NCBI RefSeq assembly: GCF_002159735.1
Contig: NZ_NFJF01000006.1
Span: forward strand, 1-64,000
DNA length: 64,000 nt
Reading direction: 5' to 3'
DNA from: Olsenella sp. An270
GTDB lineage: Bacteria > Actinomycetota > Coriobacteriia > Coriobacteriales > Atopobiaceae
Under the pieces are notes generated by a model. It saw nothing but the letters and a program-made list of their open reading frames with translations. It was not told the DNA's origin and did not search any database. Position numbers and translations under genes: made by a program. Positions 8,651 through 16,460 of the stretch are shown piece after piece. How positions within the stretch are numbered: the stretch's first letter is position 1; the number at the start of each line of letters is the position of its first letter.

Positions 8651-11326
8651 CTACTTGTCCTTCTCGACCGCGCGCATGACGGCCTTGTAGACCTCCATGA
8701 TCGGGATGATCAGGAACGCGAGACCAAGGGCCGTGAGCAGCGCCTCGGGGTTGAGCGTCATGAAGCCAAAGACCTCGGCGAGGAAGTCGACCTCAACGAC
8801 GACCACGGTGAGCAGCAGCGCGAGCACCGCGGCGCCCCACAGCCACTTGTTCTGGCGCCTCATGGTGAACAGCGACGCACGGCGGCTGCGCATGTTGAAG
8901 GAGTGGAAGATCTCCACCATGGACAGCGTGATGAACGACATCGTCACGCCCTCGGGGTCGGGGATACCGTCGAGAAGGTCGGTGATGTCGATGCTGCCGT
9001 TGTGGAAGTACATGCCCGCGAAGAAGGACGCCAGCACCAGGGCGGTGATCACGATGCCCTGGAAGATGATGTCGACGCCCATGCCGCCGGCGAAGACGCC
9101 GTCGGAGGCCTTGCGCGGCTTGCGCCTCATGACGTCGCCCTCGGCCTCCTCCATGCCGAGCGCCAGCGCCGGGAAGCAGTCGGTGATGAGGTTGATCCAG
9201 AGCAGCTGGACCGGCTGGAAGATCGTGAAGCCCACCATCGTGGCCACGAAGACCGAGAGCACCTCGGCGATGTTGGCGGAGAGCAGGAACTGGATGACCT
9301 TGCGGATGTTGTCGTAGATCCTGCGGCCCTCCTCCACCGCGTTGATGATGGTGGCGAAGTTGTCGTCGGCGAGGACCATGTCGGCGACGTTCTTGGTGAC
9401 GTCGGTGCCGGTGATGCCCATGCCCACGCCGATGTCGGCACGCTTGATGGACGGGGCGTCGTTCACGCCGTCGCCGGTCATGGCGACGATGTTGCCGCGC
9501 TTCTTCCAGGCGTCGACGATGCGGGCCTTGTGCTCGGGCTGGACGCGCGCGTAGACGGAGATCTCGGTGACCTTGTTGTAGAACTCGTCGTCGGAGATCT
9601 TGTCCAGCTGGGCGCCGGTGATGGCCTGGGAGGCGTCGGAGACGATGCCGAGCTCCTTGGCGATGGCGACGGCGGTGTCGATGTGGTCGCCGGTGATCAT
9701 GACCGGGCGGATGCCGGCCTCCTTGGCCTCGACGATGGCCTGGGTGACCTCCGGGCGGACCGGGTCGATCATGCCGGAGAGGCCGCAGAATACGAGGTCG
9801 TGCTCGAGGGCGGCGGGGCTGCAGTCGTCGGGAACCGCGTCGTAGCTGCGGCTGGCCAGGGCGAGCACGCGCAGGGCGTCGTCGGCCATGGCCTTGTTGG
9901 CGGCGAGGAGCTCGGCCTTGCGCTCGGCCGTCAGCTCGACGACCTCGTCGCCGTCGTAGATCTTGGTGCACAGGTCGAGAACCACGTCGGGCGCGCCCTT
10001 GGTGTACTGCTCGAAGGTGCCGTCGGCCTCCTCGACCACGACGGACATCATCTTGCGGCCCGAGTCGAACGGGGCCTCGCCCGCGCGCGGGTGCTCCACG
10101 TCGAGGCCGGTCATGCCAGCCTTGGCAGCGTCGTTGACCAGGGCGCACTCGGTGGGCTCGCCCACGGCCTCGCCCTTTTCGGCGTCCCACTTGGCGTCGG
10201 AGCAGAGCGCCATGCCGGCGAGGAACTTCTCCTCGGGCGCGGCGAGCTCGTGGCGGACGACCGTCATCTTGTTCTGGGTGAGGGTGCCGGTCTTGTCGGA
10301 GCAGATGATCTGCGTGCAGCCCAGGGTCTCGACGGCCGTGAGCTTGCGGATGATGGCCTGACGCTTGGACATCTTGGTGACGCCCATGGAGAGCACGATC
10401 GTGACCACGGCCACGAGGCCCTCGGGAATGGCCGCGACGGCCAGCGACACGGCGACCATGAAGGTGTCGAGGATGAGGCTCGGGTTGGCCGTCATCTCGG
10501 CGCCGTGGCGGATGAAGTCGACGGCGAAGATGACCACGCAGATCACGATGACCATGATGGTCAGGATCTTGGAGAGCTGCGCGAGCTTGATCTGGAGCGG
10601 CGTGAGCTCCTTCTTGGCGGTGGTGAGGGCGTCGGCGATCTTGCCCATCTCGGTCTTCATGCCGGTGCCGGCGACGACCGCCTTTCCGCGGCCGTAGACC
10701 ACGGTGGAGCCCATGTAGCACATGTTCTTGCGGTCGCCGAGGGGCACGTCGTCGGCGTCGGCGGCTAGCGTGATGGCCTCGGTGTGCTTCTCGACGGGCA
10801 CGGACTCGCCGGTGAGGGCGGCCTCCTCGATCTTCATGGACGCGCTCTCGAGCACGCGGCAGTCCGCGGGGACGGAGTCGCCGGCCTCGAGCAGGACGAT
10901 GTCGCCGGGGACGAGCTCGGCGGAGGGCAGGTGCACCATCTTGCCGTCGCGCATGACCTTGGACTGCGCGGCGCTCATCTCCTGCAGGGCCTCGAGCGCC
11001 TGCTCGGACTTGGCCTCCTGCACGACGCCGAGGACGGAGTTGATGATGACGACGACCATGATGATGATGACGTCGGCCCACTCGGGCTCGCCCTGCACCA
11101 TGCCGGTCACGGCCGAGATGACGGCCGCCACGATGAGCATGATGACCATCGGGTCCGCCATCTGCTCGAAGAAGCGCTTCCAGAGCGGCGTCTTCTCCTC
11201 CTTGTCGAGCTCGTTGCGCCCGTACTGGGACAGGCGGCTCGAGGCCTCGGCAGAGCTGAGGCCGCTCTCCTCGTTAGAGGACAGCTCGCTCAGCACCTCG
11301 TCGGCGGACGAAAGGTACTCTTTCAA
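8651..11326 (-). CDS. P-type Ca2+-transporting ATPase (P2A/P2B type)
   Basis: This 891-residue cation pump most likely exports calcium. It has an N-terminal cation-ATPase domain, membrane helix pairs, an actuator domain with the TGES motif (ALTGESVPVEK), the phosphorylation motif DKTGTLTQNKM, an N domain, the hinge MTGDGVNDAPSIK and six C-terminal membrane helices. The helix-4 sequence VAAIPEGLVAVVTI matches the Ca2+ site (PEGL). I chose TTG at 11326 because AGGAGGG lies six bases before it; an in-frame ATG at 11434 lacks a good site and would add 36 unlike residues. Length is normal for bacterial P2 pumps. Confidence 0.9.
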   Translation of the reverse strand: MKEYLSSADEVLSELSSNEESGLSSAEASSRLSQYGRNELDKEEKTPLWKRFFEQMADPMVIMLIVAAVISAVTGMVQGEPEWADVIIIMVVVIINSVLGVVQEAKSEQALEALQEMSAAQSKVMRDGKMVHLPSAELVPGDIVLLEAGDSVPADCRVLESASMKIEEAALTGESVPVEKHTEAITLAADADDVPLGDRKNMCYMGSTVVYGRGKAVVAGTGMKTEMGKIADALTTAKKELTPLQIKLAQLSKILTIMVIVICVVIFAVDFIRHGAEMTANPSLILDTFMVAVSLAVAAIPEGLVAVVTIVLSMGVTKMSKRQAIIRKLTAVETLGCTQIICSDKTGTLTQNKMTVVRHELAAPEEKFLAGMALCSDAKWDAEKGEAVGEPTECALVNDAAKAGMTGLDVEHPRAGEAPFDSGRKMMSVVVEEADGTFEQYTKGAPDVVLDLCTKIYDGDEVVELTAERKAELLAANKAMADDALRVLALASRSYDAVPDDCSPAALEHDLVFCGLSGMIDPVRPEVTQAIVEAKEAGIRPVMITGDHIDTAVAIAKELGIVSDASQAITGAQLDKISDDEFYNKVTEISVYARVQPEHKARIVDAWKKRGNIVAMTGDGVNDAPSIKRADIGVGMGITGTDVTKNVADMVLADDNFATIINAVEEGRRIYDNIRKVIQFLLSANIAEVLSVFVATMVGFTIFQPVQLLWINLITDCFPALALGMEEAEGDVMRRKPRKASDGVFAGGMGVDIIFQGIVITALVLASFFAGMYFHNGSIDITDLLDGIPDPEGVTMSFITLSMVEIFHSFNMRSRRASLFTMRRQNKWLWGAAVLALLLTVVVVEVDFLAEVFGFMTLNPEALLTALGLAFLIIPIMEVYKAVMRAVEKDK

Positions 11327-11617
11327 CGTTTTCCCTCCTGCGATTACGCGTTCCACCCGACAGGTTGACGCCCGATCGTAATTCCCCAGGAGGGGCAAGG
11401 GCTCGTCAAGGCTGCCGTGTCGGGCAGCTGACATAACAGTTGCCTATTGTACCCGAAATGTCACGAGACGCGCGTTCTTCTCGCCTTCCAGAAAAAACGC
11501 GCGAGCGCAAGCCCTTTTCGGCGGGCGCGGCGCTTACATGTCCCTTGCCTGCGGTAAACTTGGACGCGGTAGGTTAGCTAGCGCGCTCGGCGCGCACACG
11601 AAAGGAAGCGTAACGCG
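11327..11617. promoter_or_regulatory. divergent promoter region, Ca2+ ATPase / D-LDH
   Basis: This 291-base gap separates the divergent Ca2+ ATPase and ldhA genes. I see no open frame of merit. It should hold both promoters. A GCTAGCGCGC palindrome-like step lies near 11577-11588, just before the ldhA ribosome site. No clear -35/-10 pair can be assigned by eye. Confidence 0.35.
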
Positions 11618-12619
11618 ATGAACATCCTCTTCTTTGGTACCGCCAGCTATGACAAGGCGTCGTTCACCAGGGAGCTCGCCGACTACCCCGAGATCAAGAT
11701 CGACTTCACCGAGACCAACCTCACGCCCATGACCGCCGCTCTCGCCCGCGGCTATGACGCCGTCTGTGCCTTCGTCAACGCCGACTGCGGCGCCATGACG
11801 CTGGAGATCCTCGCCGGCTTTGGCGTGAAGCTCGTCCTCATGCGCTGCGCCGGCTTTGACGCCGTCAACGTCGAGGTCGCCAAGGACCTCGGCATCACGG
11901 TGACCCGCGTCCCGGCCTACTCGCCCGAGGCCATCGCCGAGCACGCCATGGGCCTGGCCCTCGCCGCCAACCGCCGCATCTGCAAGGGCTACATCCGCGT
12001 CCGCGAGAACGACTTCTCGCTGAACGGCCTCGTGGGCAACACCCTGCACGGCAAGACCGCCGGCATCATCGGCACCGGCCGCATCGGCGCCGCGCTCTGC
12101 CGCATCTGCAAGGGCTTTGGCATGAAGGTCCTGGGCTCCGACCTCTATCCCAACCAGAAGCTCGTGGACGAGGGCGTCGTGGACGAGTACGTGGACTACG
12201 ACGAGCTCTACCGCCGCTCCGACCTCATCTCGCTGCACGCGTTCCTCAACGACGAGAGCCGCCACATGATCAACGACGACGCGATCGCCAAGATGAAGGA
12301 CGGCGTGATCTTCATCAACACCGGCCGCGGCGGCCTCGTGGACACGCAGGCGCTCATCCGCGGCATCCTCTCCGGCAAGATCGGCGCCGCGGGCATCGAC
12401 GTCTACGACGAGGAGGGCCCCAACGTCTACCAGAACCGCGCCGGCGAGGTCATCGACTCCGTCACCGCGCGCCTGTGCTCCTTCCCCAACGTCGTCATGA
12501 CGAGCCACCAGGCGTTCTTCACCCACGAGGCCCTCGGCGAGATCGCCCGCGTCACGCTCGACAACGCGCGCGCCTACGCCAACGGCACCGACTTCGTGGA
12601 CCGCAGCGTGGTCTGCTAG
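11618..12619 (+). CDS. ldhA: D-lactate dehydrogenase (2-hydroxyacid dehydrogenase family)
   Basis: This 333-residue NAD-dependent enzyme reduces pyruvate to D-lactate in fermentation. The substrate-binding domain (1-100 and 300-333) flanks a Rossmann domain with GIIGTGRIG near 147-155. The D-LDH hallmarks are present: VRVPAYSPEAIAEHA, INTGRGGLVDTQAL carrying the catalytic Arg, a later Glu, and the catalytic His in TSHQAFFTHEAL. AAAGGAAG precedes the ATG. Pyruvate kinase follows after 48 bases with no terminator, so glycolytic pyruvate formation and its reduction are probably co-expressed. Confidence 0.9.
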   Translation: MNILFFGTASYDKASFTRELADYPEIKIDFTETNLTPMTAALARGYDAVCAFVNADCGAMTLEILAGFGVKLVLMRCAGFDAVNVEVAKDLGITVTRVPAYSPEAIAEHAMGLALAANRRICKGYIRVRENDFSLNGLVGNTLHGKTAGIIGTGRIGAALCRICKGFGMKVLGSDLYPNQKLVDEGVVDEYVDYDELYRRSDLISLHAFLNDESRHMINDDAIAKMKDGVIFINTGRGGLVDTQALIRGILSGKIGAAGIDVYDEEGPNVYQNRAGEVIDSVTARLCSFPNVVMTSHQAFFTHEALGEIARVTLDNARAYANGTDFVDRSVVC

Positions 12620-12667
12620 CGCGCCCGCTCCCCCGTTTTCCCTGTCCGAGCAGAGAGAGAGGCTCAG

Positions 12668-14119
12668 ATGGCTACTTTCAAGAAGAAGAAGACCAAGATC
12701 GTCTGTACCATGGGTCCCGCCGTCGAGGACGAGGAGGTACTGCGCCAGCTCATCCTGCACGGCATGAACGTCGCGCGCTTCAACTTCTCCCACGGCTCCC
12801 ACGAGTACCACCGCAAGAACATCGAGCGCGTCCGCAAGCTCTCGCGCGAGCTCTCCATCCCGGTGGCCATCCTGCTTGACACCAAGGGCCCGGAGGTCCG
12901 CACCGGACTTCTCAAGGACGGCGAGAAGGTCCAGCTCGAGACCGGCAAGACCTGCATCGTCACCACCGACGACGACGTCATCGGCACCGCCGAGCGCTTC
13001 TCGCTCGACTACAAGGAGCTGCCCAACGAGGTCGAGAAGGGCTCGGTCATCCTGATCGACGACGGCCTCATCGGCCTCGAGGTCGACCACGTCGAGGGCA
13101 CCGACATGTACTGCAAGATCACCAACGGCGGTCTGCTCGGCGAGCACAAGGGCGTGAACATCCCCAACGTCAACATCAGCCTGCCCTCCGTCACCGCCCA
13201 GGACCGCGCCGACATCATGTTTGGCTGCGAGCTGGGCATCGACGCCATCGCCGCCTCCTTCATCCGCGACGGCAAGGCCGTCCAGGAGATCCGCAAGATC
13301 TGCATCGAGATGGGCACGCCCAACATCCTCATCTTCCCCAAGATCGAGAGCGCCCTGGGCGTGAAGAACTTCGACGAGATCCTCCACGAGGCCGACGGCT
13401 GCATGGTCGCCCGCGGCGACCTGGGCGTCGAGGTCCCGGCGGCCGAGGTCCCGCACATCCAGAAGACCATCATCCGCAAGTGCAACCAGCACTACAAGCC
13501 GGTCATCACCGCCACGCAGATGCTCGACTCCATGCAGCGCAACCCACGCCCCACGCGCGCCGAGGTCACCGACGTCGCCAACGCCATCTACGACGGCACC
13601 GACTGCGTCATGCTCTCCGGCGAGACCGCGGCGGGCAAGTACCCGATCGAGGCCGTCAAGACGATGTCCGAGATCTGCAAGGAGACCGAGAAGTACCTGC
13701 CCGAGCGCAAGGAGTACCACGACCGCGGCGGCGTGCGCAACGTCAACGGCGCCACGGGCTTCGCGGCGCTCGAGATGGCCGACCGCGTGAACGCCAAGTG
13801 CATCCTCGCGCCCACCCACTCCGGCCGCTCCGCGCGCCTCATCTCCACCTTCCGTCCCAAGATGCCGCTCTACGCCACGTCCCCGAGCGAGGAGACCATC
13901 CGTCGCACCTGCTTCTACTGGGGCGTCTACGCGTACCGCACCGTGGAGCAGGGCTCGCTCTCCAGCACCCTCTACAACGCGCTGACCACGGCCAAGAACA
14001 ACGGTCTCGTCGAGGCCGGCGACATCGTGGTCATCACCGCCGGCGACGCGCAGACCTCTCCGCGCCTGGGCGACTACACCACCTCCACCAACATGGCGAT
14101 GGTGGCGCAGGTCCAGTAG
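12668..14119 (+). CDS. pyk: pyruvate kinase
   Basis: This 483-residue glycolytic enzyme makes pyruvate and ATP from phosphoenolpyruvate and ADP. Visible family features are the N-terminal KIVCTMGPA, NFSHGSHEYH, the K+/Mg2+ site region LDTKGPEVRTG, IFPKIESALGVKNFDEIL, VARGDLGVEVP, the long active-site helix TATQMLDSMQRNPRPTRAE with DVANAIYDGTDCVMLSGETAAGKYP, and the C-terminal allosteric domain. Length is standard. It is downstream of ldhA in one transcription unit and is closed by a strong terminator. Confidence 0.97.
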   Translation: MATFKKKKTKIVCTMGPAVEDEEVLRQLILHGMNVARFNFSHGSHEYHRKNIERVRKLSRELSIPVAILLDTKGPEVRTGLLKDGEKVQLETGKTCIVTTDDDVIGTAERFSLDYKELPNEVEKGSVILIDDGLIGLEVDHVEGTDMYCKITNGGLLGEHKGVNIPNVNISLPSVTAQDRADIMFGCELGIDAIAASFIRDGKAVQEIRKICIEMGTPNILIFPKIESALGVKNFDEILHEADGCMVARGDLGVEVPAAEVPHIQKTIIRKCNQHYKPVITATQMLDSMQRNPRPTRAEVTDVANAIYDGTDCVMLSGETAAGKYPIEAVKTMSEICKETEKYLPERKEYHDRGGVRNVNGATGFAALEMADRVNAKCILAPTHSGRSARLISTFRPKMPLYATSPSEETIRRTCFYWGVYAYRTVEQGSLSSTLYNALTTAKNNGLVEAGDIVVITAGDAQTSPRLGDYTTSTNMAMVAQVQ

Positions 14120-14144
14120 CCGAGAAGGACATCGGATCGCAGCA

Positions 14145-14176
14145 GGGCCCCGGGCACACACCCGGGGCCCTCTTCT
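14145..14176 (+). terminator. rho-independent terminator after pyk
   Basis: GGGCCCCGGG (14145-14154), loop CACACA, and CCCGGGGCCC (14161-14170) make a perfect 10-bp stem followed by TCTTCT, 25 bases after the pyk stop. Confidence 0.88.
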
Positions 14177-14208
14177 GTGCAACGCCGAGGTTCTTCTCGC
14201 CCGCTATT

Positions 14209-14316
14209 TTGCGATCGGTAACGTTTTGGACGCCAATTCCGTTACCAAACGCAAGGCGACCCTAAGCACAATGCGATCGGTAACGTTTTGGATGCGAGAA
14301 ACGTTACCAACCGCAA
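14209..14316. repeat. tandem pair of palindromic units (GGTAACG...CGTTACC)
   Basis: Two related units stand 62 bases apart between convergent pyk and the GH13 gene. Each begins TGCGATCGGTAACGTTTTGGA (14210 and 14272) and ends with CGTTACC-N3-CGCA. Inside each, TGCG-N3-GGTAACG pairs with CGTTACC-N3-CGCA across 16-17 bases, giving an 11-12-bp interrupted stem. They look like duplicated hairpins, or a pair of operator-like sites with GGTAACG half-sites. They lie after the pyk terminator and just beyond the GH13 stop, so a 3'-end role is as likely as regulation. Confidence 0.75.
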
Positions 14317-14334
14317 GTAGCCGGAAGCCCCGCC

Positions 14335-15666
14335 CTACCGCTCGCAGCGCCAGTAATACGCCGAGAAGGGCGCCAGCTCGGAGCCACCGCCAAAGTCGTG
14401 CTCCTCGCCGGTGACAAGATCGACGCCGCGTCCGCACTGCGCGTCAAAGTGCACCGTCGCGGGCTCGGCCGAGGCGTTGATCGCCACGATCACGCGGTCG
14501 CTCTCGCAGCGACGCTGGAACACCAGCTGCTGCGGCTGGCACTGGAGCTGTGTGTAGTCGCCCCAGACCAGCGCCTCGGACCCGGCACGCGCCTTCGCCA
14601 GCGCACAGATCCAGTCCGTGAGCTCGTTCCACTCCGGGGCGTCGAGCGCCGGGCGCAGCTCGTGGTCGCCGGGGAGCTGCTCGCCCTCGACGCCCCACTC
14701 GCTGCCGTAGTAGACCGCCGGCACGCCGCACATGCCAAACAGCAGGCCGTAGAGCGGGCGCAGGTGTCGCTCGTCGTCCAGCTTGGTGGCGATTCTCGGC
14801 ACGTCGTGGTTGTCCACGAAGTCGAGCAGGTGGCGGCCCGTGTAGAGGTCCCACGGGTGACTGCCGCTCTGGCGCTCCAGCGCGTAGGCGATCTCATGCA
14901 TGTTGGCGGAGTTCATGGACGACCACAGGCCCTTGTAGGCCTCGTAGTTGGTCACCGAGTCGCAGAGGTCGTCGCCCATCCACTGGTTGTAGTCGCCGAA
15001 CATGGTCTCGCCCACCAGCGGGAACTTCTCGCCCCGCTCCTCGCCGATCCAGTTGGCGAGGTTGCGCAGAAAGCGCAGGAAGCCCTGGTCGAGGCAATAC
15101 GCCACGTCCAGGCGCAGGCCGTCGATGTCGAAGTCGCGCACCCAGCCGCGGATGACGTCGGCCAGGTAGTCGTTGAGCTCGCCGTTCCAGTGGTTGAGCT
15201 TCACCAGGGACTGCGCGCCCTCCCAGCAGCTGTAGGAGAGGCCGTCGTTGAAGCAGTTGTTGCCGCCCCAGTCGATCTCGAACCAGCCGGCGTACGGGCT
15301 CTCGCCACGGCGCTGCAGCACGTCCTGGAACGCCCAGAAGCCGCGCCCCACGTGGTTGAACACGCCGTCGAGAAGAACCTTGATGCCGGCGGCGTGACAC
15401 GCGTCCACCACCGTGCGCAGGTCGTCGTTCGTACCCAGGCGGCAGTCTACCTTGGTGTAGTCGCGCGTGTCGTAGCCGTGCGCGTCGGACTCGAAGACGG
15501 GGTTGAGCAGCAGGCACGTGACGCCCATCTTGGCCATGTGGTCGACCCAGCCGTCGTCCACGAGCTTGAGCAGCCGATGCTCGAGCACGCCGTCGTTCTC
15601 GTACGGGGCCCCGCAGAGGCCCAGCGGGTAGATCTGATAGACGAAGGACGAATCGAACCAGCTCAT
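14335..15666 (-). CDS. GH13 alpha-amylase-family glycosidase
   Basis: The product is 443 residues with no signal peptide, so it is probably cytoplasmic and acts on imported maltodextrins or related alpha-glucans. The four GH13 regions are visible: DGVFNHVG (100-107), GLRLDVAY with nucleophile D187, the general acid E220 in VGETMFGDY, and FVDNHD with D288. A C-terminal beta domain ends at residue 443. GGAGGGG precedes the ATG at 15666; the longer upstream reading is Arg-rich and implausible. The exact specificity (alpha-amylase, neopullulanase or cyclomaltodextrinase-like) is not evident; the lack of an N-terminal CBM34-like domain argues against neopullulanase. Confidence 0.88.
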   Translation of the reverse strand: MSWFDSSFVYQIYPLGLCGAPYENDGVLEHRLLKLVDDGWVDHMAKMGVTCLLLNPVFESDAHGYDTRDYTKVDCRLGTNDDLRTVVDACHAAGIKVLLDGVFNHVGRGFWAFQDVLQRRGESPYAGWFEIDWGGNNCFNDGLSYSCWEGAQSLVKLNHWNGELNDYLADVIRGWVRDFDIDGLRLDVAYCLDQGFLRFLRNLANWIGEERGEKFPLVGETMFGDYNQWMGDDLCDSVTNYEAYKGLWSSMNSANMHEIAYALERQSGSHPWDLYTGRHLLDFVDNHDVPRIATKLDDERHLRPLYGLLFGMCGVPAVYYGSEWGVEGEQLPGDHELRPALDAPEWNELTDWICALAKARAGSEALVWGDYTQLQCQPQQLVFQRRCESDRVIVAINASAEPATVHFDAQCGRGVDLVTGEEHDFGGGSELAPFSAYYWRCER

Positions 15667-15769
15667 GAGGCTCCCCTCCACGACATCGGCGGACCCGTCC
15701 ATTCTACCCGCGCCCCGCTCGCCTATTTTGCGTGCGGCGAGCGGTCGGGACTCGCCGGAGCCGGCAGCG

Positions 15770-16423
15770 TCAGAGGCGCGAGCGCAGCCCTGCCACGATC
15801 GTGGCGTGGGCCTCCTCGCGGGCCACGTCGAAGAAGTCGGCCGTGAGCAGCTGGTAGTCAGGCGTCTCGCCCAGGTGCTCCGCACGGTTCTTCTCGACGA
15901 TGCGCCTCGCGGACTCCACGGCGCCCTCCACATCGTGCGGCAGGATCGTGTACGGCGGGAACGCCCTGCACTGGGCGAGAAGCGCCTCGTTCACCTGCGG
16001 CACCATCGAGATGTCGAGCGTCCGGCCAAAGAGCGCGAAGTCCCCCTGCTTGCCGATGCGCGCCCGCTCCCCCGCCTCCATGCCGATGCTCGCGAGGTAG
16101 GCGCGGGTGTGGGCGTTGTAGACGTGGTCGGCGACGAGGTGGGCCCAGGCGCCGAGCGTCACGTCGGAGACCTTGTCCTGCCCGGCGATGTAGAACTCCC
16201 AGAACTCGTCGTAGCGCGGCAGGGGGATGTGCTCGCGGATGGTGTGGTGCGTGAGCTTGTAGTCGATGCGCAGCGAGATGTCGGGCACCATGTAGCCCAC
16301 GTAGATGTCGGGGACGAGGTTGCCCAGGAGAAACGCGTTTGCGTCGCGCACGCCGAGTCGAGCGGCCCCCTCCTCGCGAAGGAGCCGCTCGACGTGCGCG
16401 GTATGTATGTTCCAGCTCGGCAT
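15770..16423 (-). CDS. zinc-dependent phospholipase C-like protein
   Basis: This 217-residue protein is rich in His and Asp. The N-terminus (MPSWNIHTAHVERLL, then FLLGNLVPDIYVGYM) and the internal LGAWAHLVADHVYNAHTRAY match the family named zinc-dependent phospholipase C in actinobacterial genomes, in which His/Asp residues bind zinc in an all-helical fold. There is no signal peptide, so it is probably intracellular and the true substrate is uncertain. It is a single gene, flanked by the GH13 gene downstream and pheT upstream on the same strand. Confidence 0.65.
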   Translation of the reverse strand: MPSWNIHTAHVERLLREEGAARLGVRDANAFLLGNLVPDIYVGYMVPDISLRIDYKLTHHTIREHIPLPRYDEFWEFYIAGQDKVSDVTLGAWAHLVADHVYNAHTRAYLASIGMEAGERARIGKQGDFALFGRTLDISMVPQVNEALLAQCRAFPPYTILPHDVEGAVESARRIVEKNRAEHLGETPDYQLLTADFFDVAREEAHATIVAGLRSRL

Positions 16424-16460
16424 GGGGCTATGCTAGCACGCCCGCGCCCGCGAGGTCCCG

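Noticed and set aside
8405-10768. 787-codon plus-strand reading frame opposite the Ca2+ ATPase
   Set aside because: It is the antisense shadow of a clear P-type ATPase, His/Asp/Gly-rich with no motif and no ribosome site; GC-rich codon bias keeps it open.
11534-14182. 882-codon minus-strand frame opposite ldhA and pyk
   Set aside because: It crosses two well-identified metabolic genes and the pyk terminator; composition is that of a shadow frame.
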